This document shows positions 9,462 through 18,266 of a stretch of 64,000 bases of DNA, piece by piece. The notes below the pieces were generated by a model that worked only from the letters and a program-made list of their open reading frames with translations, had not been told where the DNA came from and did no database searches. Source of the DNA: Streptomyces diacarni (GTDB lineage: Bacteria > Actinomycetota > Actinomycetes > Streptomycetales > Streptomycetaceae); NCBI RefSeq assembly GCF_003323715.1, contig NZ_QOIN01000028.1, forward strand, positions 310,001-374,000. Reading direction: 5' to 3'. The translations under genes were made by a program, and so were the position numbers. How positions within the stretch are numbered: the first letter of the stretch is position 1; every line of letters begins with the position of its first letter.

Positions 9462-10676
9462 TCACAGGAACGTCATGCCCTCGCCCCGGTACGTCGGCAC
9501 CGACTCCACCACCCTCTCGCCCGCCACCAGGTGCAGCCTCTCGAACCGTTCGCACAGCTCGCCCGCCTTGGCGTGCCTGAACCACACCTTGTCCCCGATC
9601 AGCAGGTCGTCGGCGGGCTGCCCCAGCAGCGGAGTCTGCACCTCGCCGGGGCCCTCCTGCGCGTCGTAGCGCAGCCCGCCGGGCAGGTACGGCTGCGGCA
9701 GCCGGTCGCGCCCCGCCACGCCGGAGGCCGGATAGCCCCCGCCCAGCACGGTCACCACCCCCACGCCCGGCCTGCGCACCACGGGCATGGCGAACAGCGC
9801 CGCGGGACGGCCGGTGAACGACGTGTAGTTGTCGAACAGGCGCGGCACGTACAGGCCCGAGCCCGCGGCGATCTCCGTGACCGCCTCCTCGGCCGCCGTG
9901 TGCTGCACGCTGCCGGTGCCGCCCCCGTTGACGAACTCCACGTCAGGGGCCACCGCCCGCACGGCCGCCACCGCCGCCGCCCGGCGGGCGGCCAGCTCGC
10001 GCCGCGCCGCCGCCTGCATCAGCCGCACCGCGCGGGAGCGCAGCGCAGCCCCGGGAACGGCGTCGCCGACCCCCGCCACGTGCCCCTCGTAGGCCATCAC
10101 CCCTACCAGCCGGAAGCCGGGCCGCCGCTGGACGAGACGCGCGACGGAGGCCAGGTCGGCGGGGGAGTGCAGCGGCGAGCGGCGGGCGCCGACGCGCACC
10201 CGCCCACCCAGCATCCGCAGGGACGTGTCGAGTTCGAGGCAGACCCGGATCTCCTCGCGGCCGCCCTCCCGTGCGGCGTCGATCAGCGCGAGCTGTGCGG
10301 GATCGTCGACCATCACGGTCACCGAAGCCGCCAGTTTCGGGTCACCCGCCAGCTCCGCGTACCCCGCCCTGTCTGCCGAGGGGTAGGCGAGCAGCACGTC
10401 CGTGATGCCCGAACGGGCCAGCCACAGCGACTCGGCGAGGGTGTAGCTCATCACCCCGCGGAAGCCGTCTTGTGCCAGCACCCGCTCCAGGAGCGCACGG
10501 CAGCGCACCGACTTGGTGGCGACGCGCACCGGTTTTCCCGCGGCCCGCCGGACCAGGTCGTCGGCGTTGGCGTCGAACGCCTCCAGGTCGACCAGGGCGA
10601 GCGGCGCGTCCAGGTGAGCGGTCGCACGGTCGTACCGTGCGCGGTCGGCGGCGAGATCGACAGTCGAATCGAACAC
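9462..10676 (-). CDS. PLP-dependent amino acid deaminase/aldolase-like protein (alanine racemase-type barrel)
   Basis: 404 residues resembling the D-threonine aldolase/D-serine dehydratase-like group. The N-terminal barrel carries the PLP lysine in RVATKSVRC, with PLP-phosphate-binding glycines further on. The C-terminal part (FVNGGGTGSVQHTAAEEAVTE, GDKVWFRHAKAGELCERF) fits the second domain with metal ligands. The GTG at 10676 begins at the point where homology-like sequence starts. It lacks a clear ribosome-binding site, so a leaderless or nearby alternative start is possible. The exact substrate is unknown. No operon partner is visible. Confidence 0.78.
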   Translation of the reverse strand: MFDSTVDLAADRARYDRATAHLDAPLALVDLEAFDANADDLVRRAAGKPVRVATKSVRCRALLERVLAQDGFRGVMSYTLAESLWLARSGITDVLLAYPSADRAGYAELAGDPKLAASVTVMVDDPAQLALIDAAREGGREEIRVCLELDTSLRMLGGRVRVGARRSPLHSPADLASVARLVQRRPGFRLVGVMAYEGHVAGVGDAVPGAALRSRAVRLMQAAARRELAARRAAAVAAVRAVAPDVEFVNGGGTGSVQHTAAEEAVTEIAAGSGLYVPRLFDNYTSFTGRPAALFAMPVVRRPGVGVVTVLGGGYPASGVAGRDRLPQPYLPGGLRYDAQEGPGEVQTPLLGQPADDLLIGDKVWFRHAKAGELCERFERLHLVAGERVVESVPTYRGEGMTFL

Positions 10677-10791
10677 CCTCGCAGCTTGCCAGAGCCGCGC
10701 GCCACGGCACAGCCCCGGCACCCGCCCATCCCGCGCCGCAACCGGCGCGTTCACCCACCTCGGCACGGTCCCCACCGCTGCCTCGGGCGGG

Positions 10792-10822
10792 TTGCCCACC
10801 TGCCAGGTCCGCACCGTAGAGT
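10792..10822 (+). promoter_or_regulatory. Weak candidate promoter with long spacer
   Basis: TTGCCC (10792-10797) and TAGAGT (10817-10822) are separated by 19 bp containing ACCT-GCC-AGGT dyad symmetry, 114 bp upstream of the next gene. Such a 19-bp spacer with a dyad is typical of MerR-type control, but the match is weak. Confidence 0.25.
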
Positions 10823-10935
10823 GACGCCGCACGCCGTGACGGGACGGCACACGGCAACAGTTCACTCTGGCTCCGGCGAACCGCCCTGCACCGCACGGCG
10901 TTCGTGCGGGCCGCATCGCGCGAAGGGGGGCGCAC

Positions 10936-12732
10936 ATGGGAGCCGACGCCGAGCGCGCCCCGGTCCCCGAGCGTCCCTCCACCCCGCCCAGGCCCGCCGC
11001 GCCGCCGCGCCCGTCCCGCGCGCCGGCCGACGTGTCCCACGCGACGCCCCCACCGTCCGTGCCGACGCGACCAGCCGCCCCACCCCGCCCCGCCGTCCCT
11101 CCGCGCCCGAGCGTCCCCCCGCGTCCCGCCTTCTCGCTGTTCAGCGCTCCCCGACCCACGGGTGGGCAGGACAGCACCTCCGCCGAGCCGAACAGCGCCA
11201 CCGTCCGCAGCGGCGGCGACCCGGACGAGCCCGGAGAGGAAGCCGTCCTCTCGGGCGGTGTCCAGGAGGAGGCCGTCCTCTCGGGCGGTGTCCGGGAGGA
11301 GACGGGTGGCGAGCCGGAAGCGGAGCCGACCCCGGAAGACGAGTCCAGCGAACAGATGCCACATCCCCGGGAGAACACCGAGGAGACGGAGGCGGAGCGG
11401 TCCGGGCGCACGCCGGTGACCGCACCCGGCGACCGCTCGCCCGCTCTCCGCCCCCCGGTTCCCGCCTCACCGCCCCAGCCCGCTCCCCCCACCGGAGAAC
11501 CCCTCACGGCCCCGCGTCTTCCCGCGCTTCCCCCGCAGCGCCCGCACACGGGCCGCCGCGACGCCGCCCGGCGGCCGCCCGGGAATCCGGAACCGAACGC
11601 CGTCCGTACCTCTCGACCGGGAGACACCAGGTCCGGGCCCGCCACCGCGAAGGCGGCCACCGCCCCGCCCCGCCCCGGCACCGAGGCCGCACGGACCCCG
11701 GCACCGCCCACCGGGCCGCCCCGTGCCACGCCGCCCGCCCCGCCGGCCGGCCCCACGCTGTTCGACGGCGCGTCCCGTGCCGTTCCGCCCGAAACCGTCC
11801 CGCAGGCGCCGGCCGCCTCACCGGTGCACGAGGACGCCTCGGGCGCCGGGGGCGGGCGGAGCGCGGGACGCTCCCCGCTGGCCGTGCGGACCGTCGTGGC
11901 GGCCGTCTGCCTCGTGCTCGGCGTCGGTCTGCTCGGCGGCTCGGGCGCCGGCCTGCTGCTGAGCGGGGACACCGAACAACGCCCCGCTCTCGCACAGGGA
12001 TTCGATGGCGCGCGGGCCGCCTGGCACGAGATCCCCGTCGACGACCTGTTCCCGCGCACGCTCCAGGGGAAGGGCGCGGGGCCCGGCGGCGCGGACCGGC
12101 GCTGGACACGCGTCGCCGTCGCCCCGGACAGCACCTGCGCCCACGCGTTCGACCCGCTGCTGAGCGAGGCGCTCGCTCCGGTGGGCTGCGCCCGGCTGAT
12201 CCGGGCCACCTACACCGACGAGACCACCAGCCGCGTCACCACGGTCGGGCTGATGTTCACCAAGGCGGACCCGGCCGCCATGCGCGACCTGCGCAAGCGG
12301 TTCGCCACCCAGAACCTGACCGAACGCACCGATCTGATGCCCCGCCCGTACGCGGCGCGCGGCACCGTCGCCGCGGACTTCGGCGACGCGCAGCGCGCCA
12401 GTTGGTCCCTCCACGTGCTGCAGGACGTGCCCGTGGTGGTCTACTCCGTCTCCGGCTTCGCCGACGGCCGGGTCGTCACCGACCCCCAGCCCGCCGGGGC
12501 CGCCACCCGCAAGGGTGAGACCTCCGCCGCCGCGCAGGCCGGGCTCGGGCACGACGCGCAGGGCATCGCCGACCGCGTCGAACAGCGGCTCCGCAAGGCG
12601 ACGATCGAGGGCCACGAGGACAAGGACGAGTTCCCCGGCGGGCCATCGAACGACCGGGGGAAGAACGAGCCACGGAGCGACCGGGGCAACGACGGGTCCC
12701 GCGGCGACCAGGACAAGGAAGAAGCCCGATGA
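10936..12732 (+). CDS. Proline-rich single-pass membrane protein coupled to a mycosin-like protease
   Basis: 598 residues. About the first 310 are low-complexity and rich in Pro, Ala, Arg and acidic residues, predicted disordered and cytoplasmic. One transmembrane helix follows (about 316-340, VVAAVCLVLGVGLLGGSGAGLLL). The extracytoplasmic domain of about 230 residues ends in a charged Asp/Lys/Arg-rich tail. The ATG at 10936 has AAGGGGGG upstream. Its stop overlaps the start of the S8 protease gene (ATGA), so the products are made together. I do not recognise the outer domain as a named family. A substrate of, or anchor for, the protease is a reasonable guess. Confidence 0.75.
   Translation: MGADAERAPVPERPSTPPRPAAPPRPSRAPADVSHATPPPSVPTRPAAPPRPAVPPRPSVPPRPAFSLFSAPRPTGGQDSTSAEPNSATVRSGGDPDEPGEEAVLSGGVQEEAVLSGGVREETGGEPEAEPTPEDESSEQMPHPRENTEETEAERSGRTPVTAPGDRSPALRPPVPASPPQPAPPTGEPLTAPRLPALPPQRPHTGRRDAARRPPGNPEPNAVRTSRPGDTRSGPATAKAATAPPRPGTEAARTPAPPTGPPRATPPAPPAGPTLFDGASRAVPPETVPQAPAASPVHEDASGAGGGRSAGRSPLAVRTVVAAVCLVLGVGLLGGSGAGLLLSGDTEQRPALAQGFDGARAAWHEIPVDDLFPRTLQGKGAGPGGADRRWTRVAVAPDSTCAHAFDPLLSEALAPVGCARLIRATYTDETTSRVTTVGLMFTKADPAAMRDLRKRFATQNLTERTDLMPRPYAARGTVAADFGDAQRASWSLHVLQDVPVVVYSVSGFADGRVVTDPQPAGAATRKGETSAAAQAGLGHDAQGIADRVEQRLRKATIEGHEDKDEFPGGPSNDRGKNEPRSDRGNDGSRGDQDKEEAR
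11236..11301 (+). repeat. 30-bp in-frame tandem duplication
   Basis: Units 11236-11265 and 11266-11295 differ at only two positions and are followed by six bases of a third. They encode EEAVLSGGVQ twice within the disordered N-terminal half of the proline-rich membrane protein. Confidence 0.8.
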
Positions 12733-13931
12733 AGCGGCTGCTGCGTACCGTGCTTCCCGTGCTGAGCGCCCTCCTGGCTGTGGCCCCGGCCACCGTCGGC
12801 ACCGCGCACGCGCGAGGGGAGGGGCTCCAGCGCCAGGAGTGGGCGCTCAGTGCGCTCAACGCCAAGGCCGCGTGGAAGACCACCAAGGGCCAGGGCGTCA
12901 CCGTGGCCGTGCTCGATACCGGGGTCGACGCCGACCACCCCGACCTGCGCAAGAACGTGCTGGAGGGCAAGGACCTGGTCGGCATGGGCGCCAGCAGGGG
13001 CGACCGGGCCTGGGCGCGGCACGGCACGGCCATGGCCGGCATCATCGCGGGACACGGGCACGGCAAGGGCGGCCAGGACGGGATCCTGGGCATCGCGCCC
13101 GAGGCCCGCGTGCTGCCCGTGCGCGTCCTGTTGGAGGACCAGGACCCGCAGCGCGCCAAGGCCCGCGACGAGCGCGGCACGGCGCTGGCCAAGGGCATCC
13201 GCTGGGCCACCGACCACGGCGCCGACGTCATCAACCTCTCGCTGGGGGACGACAGCGACTCGGCGCACCCCGACGCGCACGAGGACGCCGCCGTCCGCTA
13301 CGCGCTGCGCAAGGGCGTGGTCGTCGTCGCGTCGGCGGGCAACGGCGGCGAGGACGGTGACCACGTCTCCTACCCCGCCGCCTACCCTGGCGTCATCGCC
13401 GTGGCCGCCGTCGACCGCAAGGGGGCGCGGGCCTCCTTCTCCACCCGCCGCTGGTACGCCACCGTCGCGGCGCCGGGCAAGGACATCCTCATCGCCGACC
13501 CGGACCGGACCTACTACCAGGGGTGGGGCACCAGCGCCGCGGCGGCGTTCACCTCGGGTGCCGTCGCGCTGGTCCGCGCCGCGCACCCGGACCTGAGTCC
13601 CGTGCAGATCAAGGAGCTGATCGCGGACACCGCCCGCAACACGCCCGAGGGCGGCCGCAGCGACGCCGTCGGCACCGGCGTGGTGGACCCGGCGGCCGCC
13701 ATCGAGATGGGCTCGCACGTCAAGCCGCAGAAGCAGCGGCCGCGCGTCGGCGCGTACGACAAGGAGTACTTCGGTGCGGCCCGCCCGGCGGACGGCGCGG
13801 GCCCCGGCTGGTTCGCGCTGGTCGCCGCCGTGATGGGCGCGCTGCTGATCGGCGTGGCCTTCGCGGTCCACCGAGGCGTCACCTTCCGCGTACCGCCCCG
13901 CCTGCGGCGCGGGCCTCCCCGCCCGCTGTGA
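12729..13931 (+). CDS. Mycosin-like S8 serine protease, membrane-anchored
   Basis: 400 residues: signal peptide (about 1-29, ending TAHARG), then a subtilisin domain with Asp63 (AVLDTGVD), His98 (RHGTAMAG), oxyanion Asn205 (SAGNGG) and Ser269 (GTSAAAAF). A Lys/Arg-rich stretch and a C-terminal transmembrane helix (about 358-380) follow, then a short basic tail. This is the MycP layout: an extracellular, C-terminally anchored protease. Mycosins usually belong to type VII secretion loci, but no EccB/C/D/E or WXG100 gene is here, so this may be a stand-alone paralogue. It is translationally coupled to the preceding membrane protein gene. Confidence 0.87.
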   Translation: MKRLLRTVLPVLSALLAVAPATVGTAHARGEGLQRQEWALSALNAKAAWKTTKGQGVTVAVLDTGVDADHPDLRKNVLEGKDLVGMGASRGDRAWARHGTAMAGIIAGHGHGKGGQDGILGIAPEARVLPVRVLLEDQDPQRAKARDERGTALAKGIRWATDHGADVINLSLGDDSDSAHPDAHEDAAVRYALRKGVVVVASAGNGGEDGDHVSYPAAYPGVIAVAAVDRKGARASFSTRRWYATVAAPGKDILIADPDRTYYQGWGTSAAAAFTSGAVALVRAAHPDLSPVQIKELIADTARNTPEGGRSDAVGTGVVDPAAAIEMGSHVKPQKQRPRVGAYDKEYFGAARPADGAGPGWFALVAAVMGALLIGVAFAVHRGVTFRVPPRLRRGPPRPL

Positions 13932-14054
13932 GGCGTCCGCGCTCGCTGTGAGCTGCCCGAACCCGCTACGGCTCGCCACGAAGCCCCGCCGGGGCCCCGG
14001 CGGGCGGGCCGGGCCCACGCAGGGCGCCCGCCGGGCACCGGATACGCTCGGCGG

Positions 14055-14801
14055 GTGGCGCTCAAGAACATCCCCGACTCGGCCTTCTCCCGCGACGACG
14101 GCACCGCGGACGACGCGCTCGCCGAGGCCCTGGCCGCGTGGCGGGCCGATCCCCGCGCGCCCGACGCCGAGTCGCGCGTCCTTCAGGCGCTGAGCGGGGC
14201 GCGGCTGCTGGTGCCGGTCGTCGCCGTCCTGACGGAGGCGGAGACCGGTCAGGACGGACTGCGCCGCGACAAGACCAGCGAGATGGCCGTGCCCACCCTC
14301 AACGCGCCTGGCGGGCGCCGCGCGCTGCCCGCCTTCACCTCCACCGAGGCGCTGGCCCGCTGGCGTCCCGACGCGCGGCCCGTCGCCGTACCGCTCCACC
14401 AGGCGCTCCAGGCGGCGGCCCACGAGCAGGCCGACACCGTGGTGCTGGACCTGGCGGGCCCCGTGACCTACGAGCTGACCGGGCCCGCGCTCAACGCACT
14501 GGCGGCGGGCCGCACGCACACCCGTCCGCTGGACGACCCCGCGGTGGGCGAAGCGGTGCGCGCCGTGCTCGCGGCGGAGCCGCGGATCGCCGGTGCCCAT
14601 CTGGCGCCCGGCGACTCCACGGGCGACGGCACGCTGGCCCTCTCGCTGACACCGGGCGCCGACGTGCAGGACGTGGCCCGCCACGTCGCGGAGGCGCTCG
14701 CCGCCGACGAGACGGTACGCGCCCGGCTGGTCCGGGGGCTCGACCTGGCGCTGCTGCCACCGGGCAGCGCACTGCCCGAAAACGCCTTCTACCGGGTCTG
14801 A
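14055..14801 (+). CDS. SseB-like protein
   Basis: 248 residues with the SseB N-terminal domain pattern: ARLLVPVV near the start, then PAFTSTEALARW and a Val-rich DTVVLDLAGPVTYEL segment, and a C-terminal SseB-like half ending LLPPGSALPENAFYRV. The protein is soluble, with no signal or membrane segment. In actinobacteria this family is widespread and poorly understood; the name comes from a type III secretion protein and should not be taken as function. The start is GTG at 14055 with only a GGCGG site. Confidence 0.8.
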   Translation: MALKNIPDSAFSRDDGTADDALAEALAAWRADPRAPDAESRVLQALSGARLLVPVVAVLTEAETGQDGLRRDKTSEMAVPTLNAPGGRRALPAFTSTEALARWRPDARPVAVPLHQALQAAAHEQADTVVLDLAGPVTYELTGPALNALAAGRTHTRPLDDPAVGEAVRAVLAAEPRIAGAHLAPGDSTGDGTLALSLTPGADVQDVARHVAEALAADETVRARLVRGLDLALLPPGSALPENAFYRV

Positions 14802-14937
14802 CCTGGGCGAGAAGGCGCGCGCCCTGGAGCGGGGGGCCCGCCCGAGGTGCGAGCCGCCCTGACGCGTCGGACACTCGGGAGGAAGCGCCGGGACGGACCG
14901 TCCCGGCCTGCTCCTACGACCCCCACGGGAGGTCGAC

Positions 14938-15702
14938 ATGCAGGTCAAGTCGCTCCAGGCGAGTCCGGAACAGCTCAAGGACCTGGAAGACAAGCCCCAG
15001 CCGGTCGCCGCGGAGTTCCTGGGCACCTTGCTCCTGGTGTTCTTCGGAGTGGGTGCGGCCGTGCTGGCCGCCGAGTACGTCGGTTCGCTCGGCATCGCGC
15101 TCACGTTCGGCTTCGTGATGCTGGCGCTCGCGTACGCGATCGGCCCGATCTCCGGCTCGCACCTGAACCCCGCGGTGACGCTGGGCATGTTCCTGGCGGG
15201 CCGCCTCGACCTGGAGCTGGCGGTCAAGTACTGGGTCGCGCAGCTGGTCGGCGGCATCGCGGGAGCCGCGCTGCTCTTCCTGGTCGCCAAGCAGGTCCCG
15301 GGTCTGCAGACGAGCGAGACGTTCGGCAGCAACGGCTTCGGCGACCGCTCCGCCGTGCACGTCAACATCGGGGGCGCGTTCGTCGCCGAGCTGGTGCTGA
15401 CGTTCCTGTTCGTCTACACGGTGCTGGCGGTCACCCACAAGGTGGCGGTCGTCGGCTTCGACGGGCTGCCCATCGGCATCGCGCTGGCCGTCGTCCACCT
15501 GGTCGGCATCCCGCTGACCGGTACCTCGGTGAACCCGGCCAGGAGCCTGGGCCCCGCGATCTTCGCGGGCGGGGCCGCGCTGACCCAGCTGTGGCTGTTC
15601 ATCGTCGCGCCGCTGGTGGGCGGGGCGATCGCGGCGTACGTGCACGTGCTCACGCACCCCCAGCCCAACCGCAGGCCGCGGCGCGAGATGCGGGTGAGCT
15701 GA
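14938..15702 (+). CDS. aqpZ: Aquaporin (MIP family, AqpZ-like)
   Basis: 254 residues with six transmembrane helices and both half-helix motifs: Asn77-Pro78-Ala79 in HLNPAVT and Asn199-Pro200-Ala201-Arg202 in VNPARS. His187 and Arg202 suit the narrow selectivity filter of water-specific channels rather than glycerol facilitators. An N-terminal hydrophilic stretch (about 1-22) is longer than usual. The ATG has GGGAGG upstream. The gene faces the convergent DUF1844 gene across a short hairpin. Confidence 0.92.
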   Translation: MQVKSLQASPEQLKDLEDKPQPVAAEFLGTLLLVFFGVGAAVLAAEYVGSLGIALTFGFVMLALAYAIGPISGSHLNPAVTLGMFLAGRLDLELAVKYWVAQLVGGIAGAALLFLVAKQVPGLQTSETFGSNGFGDRSAVHVNIGGAFVAELVLTFLFVYTVLAVTHKVAVVGFDGLPIGIALAVVHLVGIPLTGTSVNPARSLGPAIFAGGAALTQLWLFIVAPLVGGAIAAYVHVLTHPQPNRRPRREMRVS

Positions 15703-15766
15703 GCCGAGTGGGGCGGCCGGGTGCGGACGGACCGCTGCGCCGCGGGAAGGACCGGGCGCCGGGCGG

Positions 15767-15783
15767 CCCAGCCGTGGGCTGGG
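15767..15783. terminator. Convergent-gene hairpin between aquaporin and DUF1844
   Basis: CCCAGCC (15767-15773) and GGCTGGG (15777-15783) form a perfect seven-base-pair stem with a three-base loop, directly before the stop codon of the minus-strand gene. Confidence 0.5.
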
Positions 15784-15787
15784 TGGC

Positions 15788-16174
15788 TCAGCCGTGAACG
15801 GGTCCCGTGTACTTCTCTCCGGGGCCCTGGCCGGGCTCGTCTGGCACGGTCGAGGCCTCGCGGAACGCGAGCTGGAGCGACTTGAGACCGTCCCGCAGCG
15901 GCGCGGCGTGGTACGAGCCGATCTCGGTGGCGCTCGCCGTGACCAGCCCGGCCAGCGCGTGGATCAGCTTCCGCGCCTCGTCCAGGTCCTTGTGCTGCTC
16001 GCCGTCCTCGGCCAGTCCGAGGTTGACGGCGGCGGAGCTCATCAGGTGCACCGCCACCGTGGTGATGACCTCGACGGCCGGGACGTCCGCGATGTCGCGG
16101 GTCAGGCTGTCGAAGTCGGGACTGTTCTGGCCGGAGAGGTCGAAGGGCTGCCCGGCGGCTGCGGCGTCGCTCAT
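15788..16174 (-). CDS. DUF1844 protein
   Basis: 128 residues, soluble and mostly helical. The core matches DUF1844, which typically contains an AxxxLMSxAAVxLGL segment followed by DLDEARKLIHALAGL; both are seen here. The ATG at 16174 starts MSDAAAAGQPFDLS and has GGGTGAG upstream. The gene is divergent from infC across a 463-bp gap, an arrangement that I recall as common in actinobacteria. No biochemical role is known to me. Confidence 0.85.
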   Translation of the reverse strand: MSDAAAAGQPFDLSGQNSPDFDSLTRDIADVPAVEVITTVAVHLMSSAAVNLGLAEDGEQHKDLDEARKLIHALAGLVTASATEIGSYHAAPLRDGLKSLQLAFREASTVPDEPGQGPGEKYTGPVHG

Positions 16175-16637
16175 GCGGCTCACCCTAAGCCCCGCCCGTC
16201 GACCGCCGTCGTACGGGCCGCTCGTACCGCCGGCGGGCCCCTCCGGCCGTCGTGGCAGAGGTGTCCGCGGGCGCCGGCGGGTGCGGGCAGGCGGGGCGGG
16301 CAGGCGGGGCGGCGACAGGTGGCGGGCGGTGCCGGGCGGTGCTCCGCCGGGCCTGCTGGTATGCTGGTTGGACGACCGGCTGGAGACCGCCCGCACGAAG
16401 GCGGACCCCAGCCCGCAAGTGGAGGCTCCGATCTCCCACCTGGTGGCCCTGCGGGCCGCGGGTCAAAGGTCAGGCTGCGCCCCGCGGAGTTCCGCGGCGG
16501 TGCTCCCGGTCTGTGAGGAGCCCCGCCTGTGACCCGTCCGGGGCGCTTTGCGCTTTCTGCGGCGGTGGTCACCACTCATTACAGACTCGTGCGCGGTCGT
16601 CCGCCAGACGGTCGCGCGGTGTACCCGAGGAGGCCCC
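16175..16637 (+). promoter_or_regulatory. 463-bp gene-free region with the infC leader
   Basis: No credible gene is visible. A possible -10 (TATGCT, 16360-16365) has no good -35. Downstream, GCCCGCA (16411-16417) and TGCGGGC (16450-16456) form a perfect seven-base-pair stem enclosing a smaller GTGG/CCAC pairing. The region ends in the Shine-Dalgarno GAGGAGG (16627-16633) four bases before the ATC start. A leader of about 270 nt with structure fits ribosomal-protein-type autoregulation, which is inference. Confidence 0.4.
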
Positions 16638-17258
16638 ATCAGCGCCGAGCCCCGCATCAACGACCGGATTCGCGTCCCCGAGGTGCGACTCGTCGGTCCC
16701 AGCGGCGAGCAGGTCGGCATCGTGCCGCTTGCCAAGGCCCTTGAACTCGCACAGGAATACGACCTCGACCTGGTCGAGGTGGCGGCGAACGCCCGCCCGC
16801 CGGTGTGCAAGCTCATGGACTACGGCAAGTTCAAGTACGAGTCGGCCATGAAGGCCCGTGAAGCGCGCAAGAACCAGGCGCACACGGTCATCAAGGAAAT
16901 GAAGCTCCGGCCGAAGATCGATCCGCACGACTACGACACCAAGAAGGGTCACGTCGTCCGGTTCCTCAAGCAGGGTGACAAGGTCAAGATCACGATCATG
17001 TTCCGCGGTCGTGAGCAGTCCCGCCCCGAGCTGGGCTTCCGACTGCTCCAGCGGCTCGCTGACGACGTGGCCGACCTGGGCTTCGTGGAGTCCAACCCGA
17101 AGCAGGACGGCCGCAACATGATCATGGTTCTCGGTCCGCACAAGAAGAAGACCGAGGCCATGGCCGAGGCCCGCGAGGCCCAGGCGGCCCGCAAGGCGGA
17201 GCGCCAGCAGGGGTCTGCTCCAGCCGAGGCGCCCACCGAGGAGACCGCCGAGGCGTGA
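16638..17258 (+). CDS. infC: Translation initiation factor IF-3, starting with ATC
   Basis: 206 residues. The N-terminal domain begins [20 protein letters not shown], followed by the lysine-rich linker and the C-terminal 30S-binding domain ([37 protein letters not shown]). The tail is Ala/Glu-rich. No ATG or GTG is in frame at the conserved N-terminus. The codon right after GAGGAGG is ATC at 16638, and IF-3 genes are known for non-AUG starts that let IF-3 repress its own synthesis. The gene heads the infC-rpmI-rplT operon. Confidence 0.95.
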   Translation: MSAEPRINDRIRVPEVRLVGPSGEQVGIVPLAKALELAQEYDLDLVEVAANARPPVCKLMDYGKFKYESAMKAREARKNQAHTVIKEMKLRPKIDPHDYDTKKGHVVRFLKQGDKVKITIMFRGREQSRPELGFRLLQRLADDVADLGFVESNPKQDGRNMIMVLGPHKKKTEAMAEAREAQAARKAERQQGSAPAEAPTEETAEA

Positions 17259-17264
17259 GCCCTC

Positions 17265-17338
17265 CCGGGGCACCGCCCCGGAACCGACACGGAACAACTG
17301 ACGCTTCCGCCTGCCCGCACGGCGATCCGGAAGCGTCA
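17265..17338 (+). promoter_or_regulatory. Two hairpins between infC and rpmI
   Basis: CCGGGGC-ACC-GCCCCGG (17265-17281) is followed by an 11-bp perfect stem TGACGCTTCCG (17299-17309) and CGGAAGCGTCA (17328-17338), which ends just before the rpmI ribosome-binding site. Partial attenuation, RNA processing or L20 binding are possible roles. Confidence 0.45.
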
Positions 17339-17361
17339 CTGACGAGGAGTGAAACGGCGAC

Positions 17362-17556
17362 ATGCCGAAGAACAAGACGCACAGTGGTGCCCGCAAGCGC
17401 TTCAAGGTCACCGGCTCCGGCAAGGTGATGCGCCAGCGCGCCGGCCGCCGCCACCTTCTCGAGCACAAGCCGTCCACGCTGACGCGTCGCCTTGCCGGTA
17501 AGACCGAAGCGGCCCCGGCGGACGCCAAGAAGATCAAGAAGCTTCTCGGCAAGTAA
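17362..17556 (+). CDS. rpmI: 50S ribosomal protein L35
   Basis: 64 residues, highly basic, with the L35 pattern [21 protein letters not shown] at the start and [16 protein letters not shown] in the middle. The length is standard. It follows infC and precedes rplT. GAGGAG lies upstream of the ATG. A Lys-rich C-terminus ends the protein at LLGK. Confidence 0.97.
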   Translation: MPKNKTHSGARKRFKVTGSGKVMRQRAGRRHLLEHKPSTLTRRLAGKTEAAPADAKKIKKLLGK

Positions 17557-17561
17557 GAACC

Positions 17562-17613
17562 CCGCTCGACCGGGACCCCATCGATCCGGGTCGGAGCGGA
17601 CGGCGTCGAGCGG
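17562..17613 (+). promoter_or_regulatory. Hairpin between rpmI and rplT
   Basis: CCGCTCGAC (17562-17570) pairs perfectly with GTCGAGCGG (17605-17613), with a further GACC/GGTC pairing inside. It lies upstream of the rplT ribosome-binding site and could be an L20-binding or processing element. Confidence 0.4.
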
Positions 17614-17667
17614 TGAACGGCGACGTCGGGCAGACCGCCTTCCGGCCCCCCAACAAGGAGTAATCAC

Positions 17668-18051
17668 GTGGCACGCGTCAAGCGGGCAGTAAACGCTCAG
17701 AAGAAGCGCCGGGCGATCCTGGAGCAGGCCAGCGGCTACCGCGGTCAGCGTTCCCGCCTGTACCGCAAGGCGAAGGAGCAGGTCACCCACTCCTACGTCT
17801 ACAACTACAACGACCGCAAGAAGCGCAAGGGCGACTTCCGTCAGCTGTGGATCCAGCGGATCAACGCCGCTGCCCGCGCCAACGGCATCACCTACAACCG
17901 CTTCATCCAGGGTCTGAAGGCCGCCTCCATCGAGGTCGACCGCAAGATGCTGGCCGACCTCGCGGTCAACGACGCGGCTGCCTTCACCGCGCTGGTCGAG
18001 GTCGCGCAGAAGGCGCTGCCGAGCGATGTGAACGCCCCGAAGGCCGCCTGA
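17668..18051 (+). CDS. rplT: 50S ribosomal protein L20
   Basis: 127 residues, with the L20 N-terminus [20 protein letters not shown], the conserved basic [17 protein letters not shown] helix and the C-terminal globular domain ([20 protein letters not shown]). It starts at GTG with AAGGAG upstream. L20 is an early assembly protein and in some bacteria represses its own operon by binding the mRNA; hairpins upstream of rpmI and rplT make that possible here. Confidence 0.97.
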   Translation: MARVKRAVNAQKKRRAILEQASGYRGQRSRLYRKAKEQVTHSYVYNYNDRKKRKGDFRQLWIQRINAAARANGITYNRFIQGLKAASIEVDRKMLADLAVNDAAAFTALVEVAQKALPSDVNAPKAA

Positions 18052-18155
18052 ACACCTGCGGCCGCGCCGGTGAGCGCGCTCGCCGGCTGAACCGCCCGGC
18101 CTTCCTCCCCCGGCCCTCGGGGCAGGGGGCTTCGGCCTCTCGCCGTCGTGGTTTC

Positions 18156-18180
18156 CGCCCCCCTGCTGCGCACGGGGGCG
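18156..18180 (+). terminator. Terminator of the infC-rpmI-rplT operon
   Basis: CGCCCCC (18156-18162) and GGGGGCG (18174-18180) form a seven-base-pair GC stem about 105 bp after the rplT stop codon. Confidence 0.45.
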
Positions 18181-18266
18181 CGCTTCCACGGCGGCGAGAA
18201 GTGTGTGTGGCGGCCGGGTCATGCGGCCCTCTGAGTCGCACTCGTCGAAAGTGAGCGAACCCCCTG

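Noticed and set aside
10936..13931. Complete type VII secretion locus
   Set aside because: Only a mycosin-like protease is present; no EccB, EccC, EccD, EccE or WXG100 genes.
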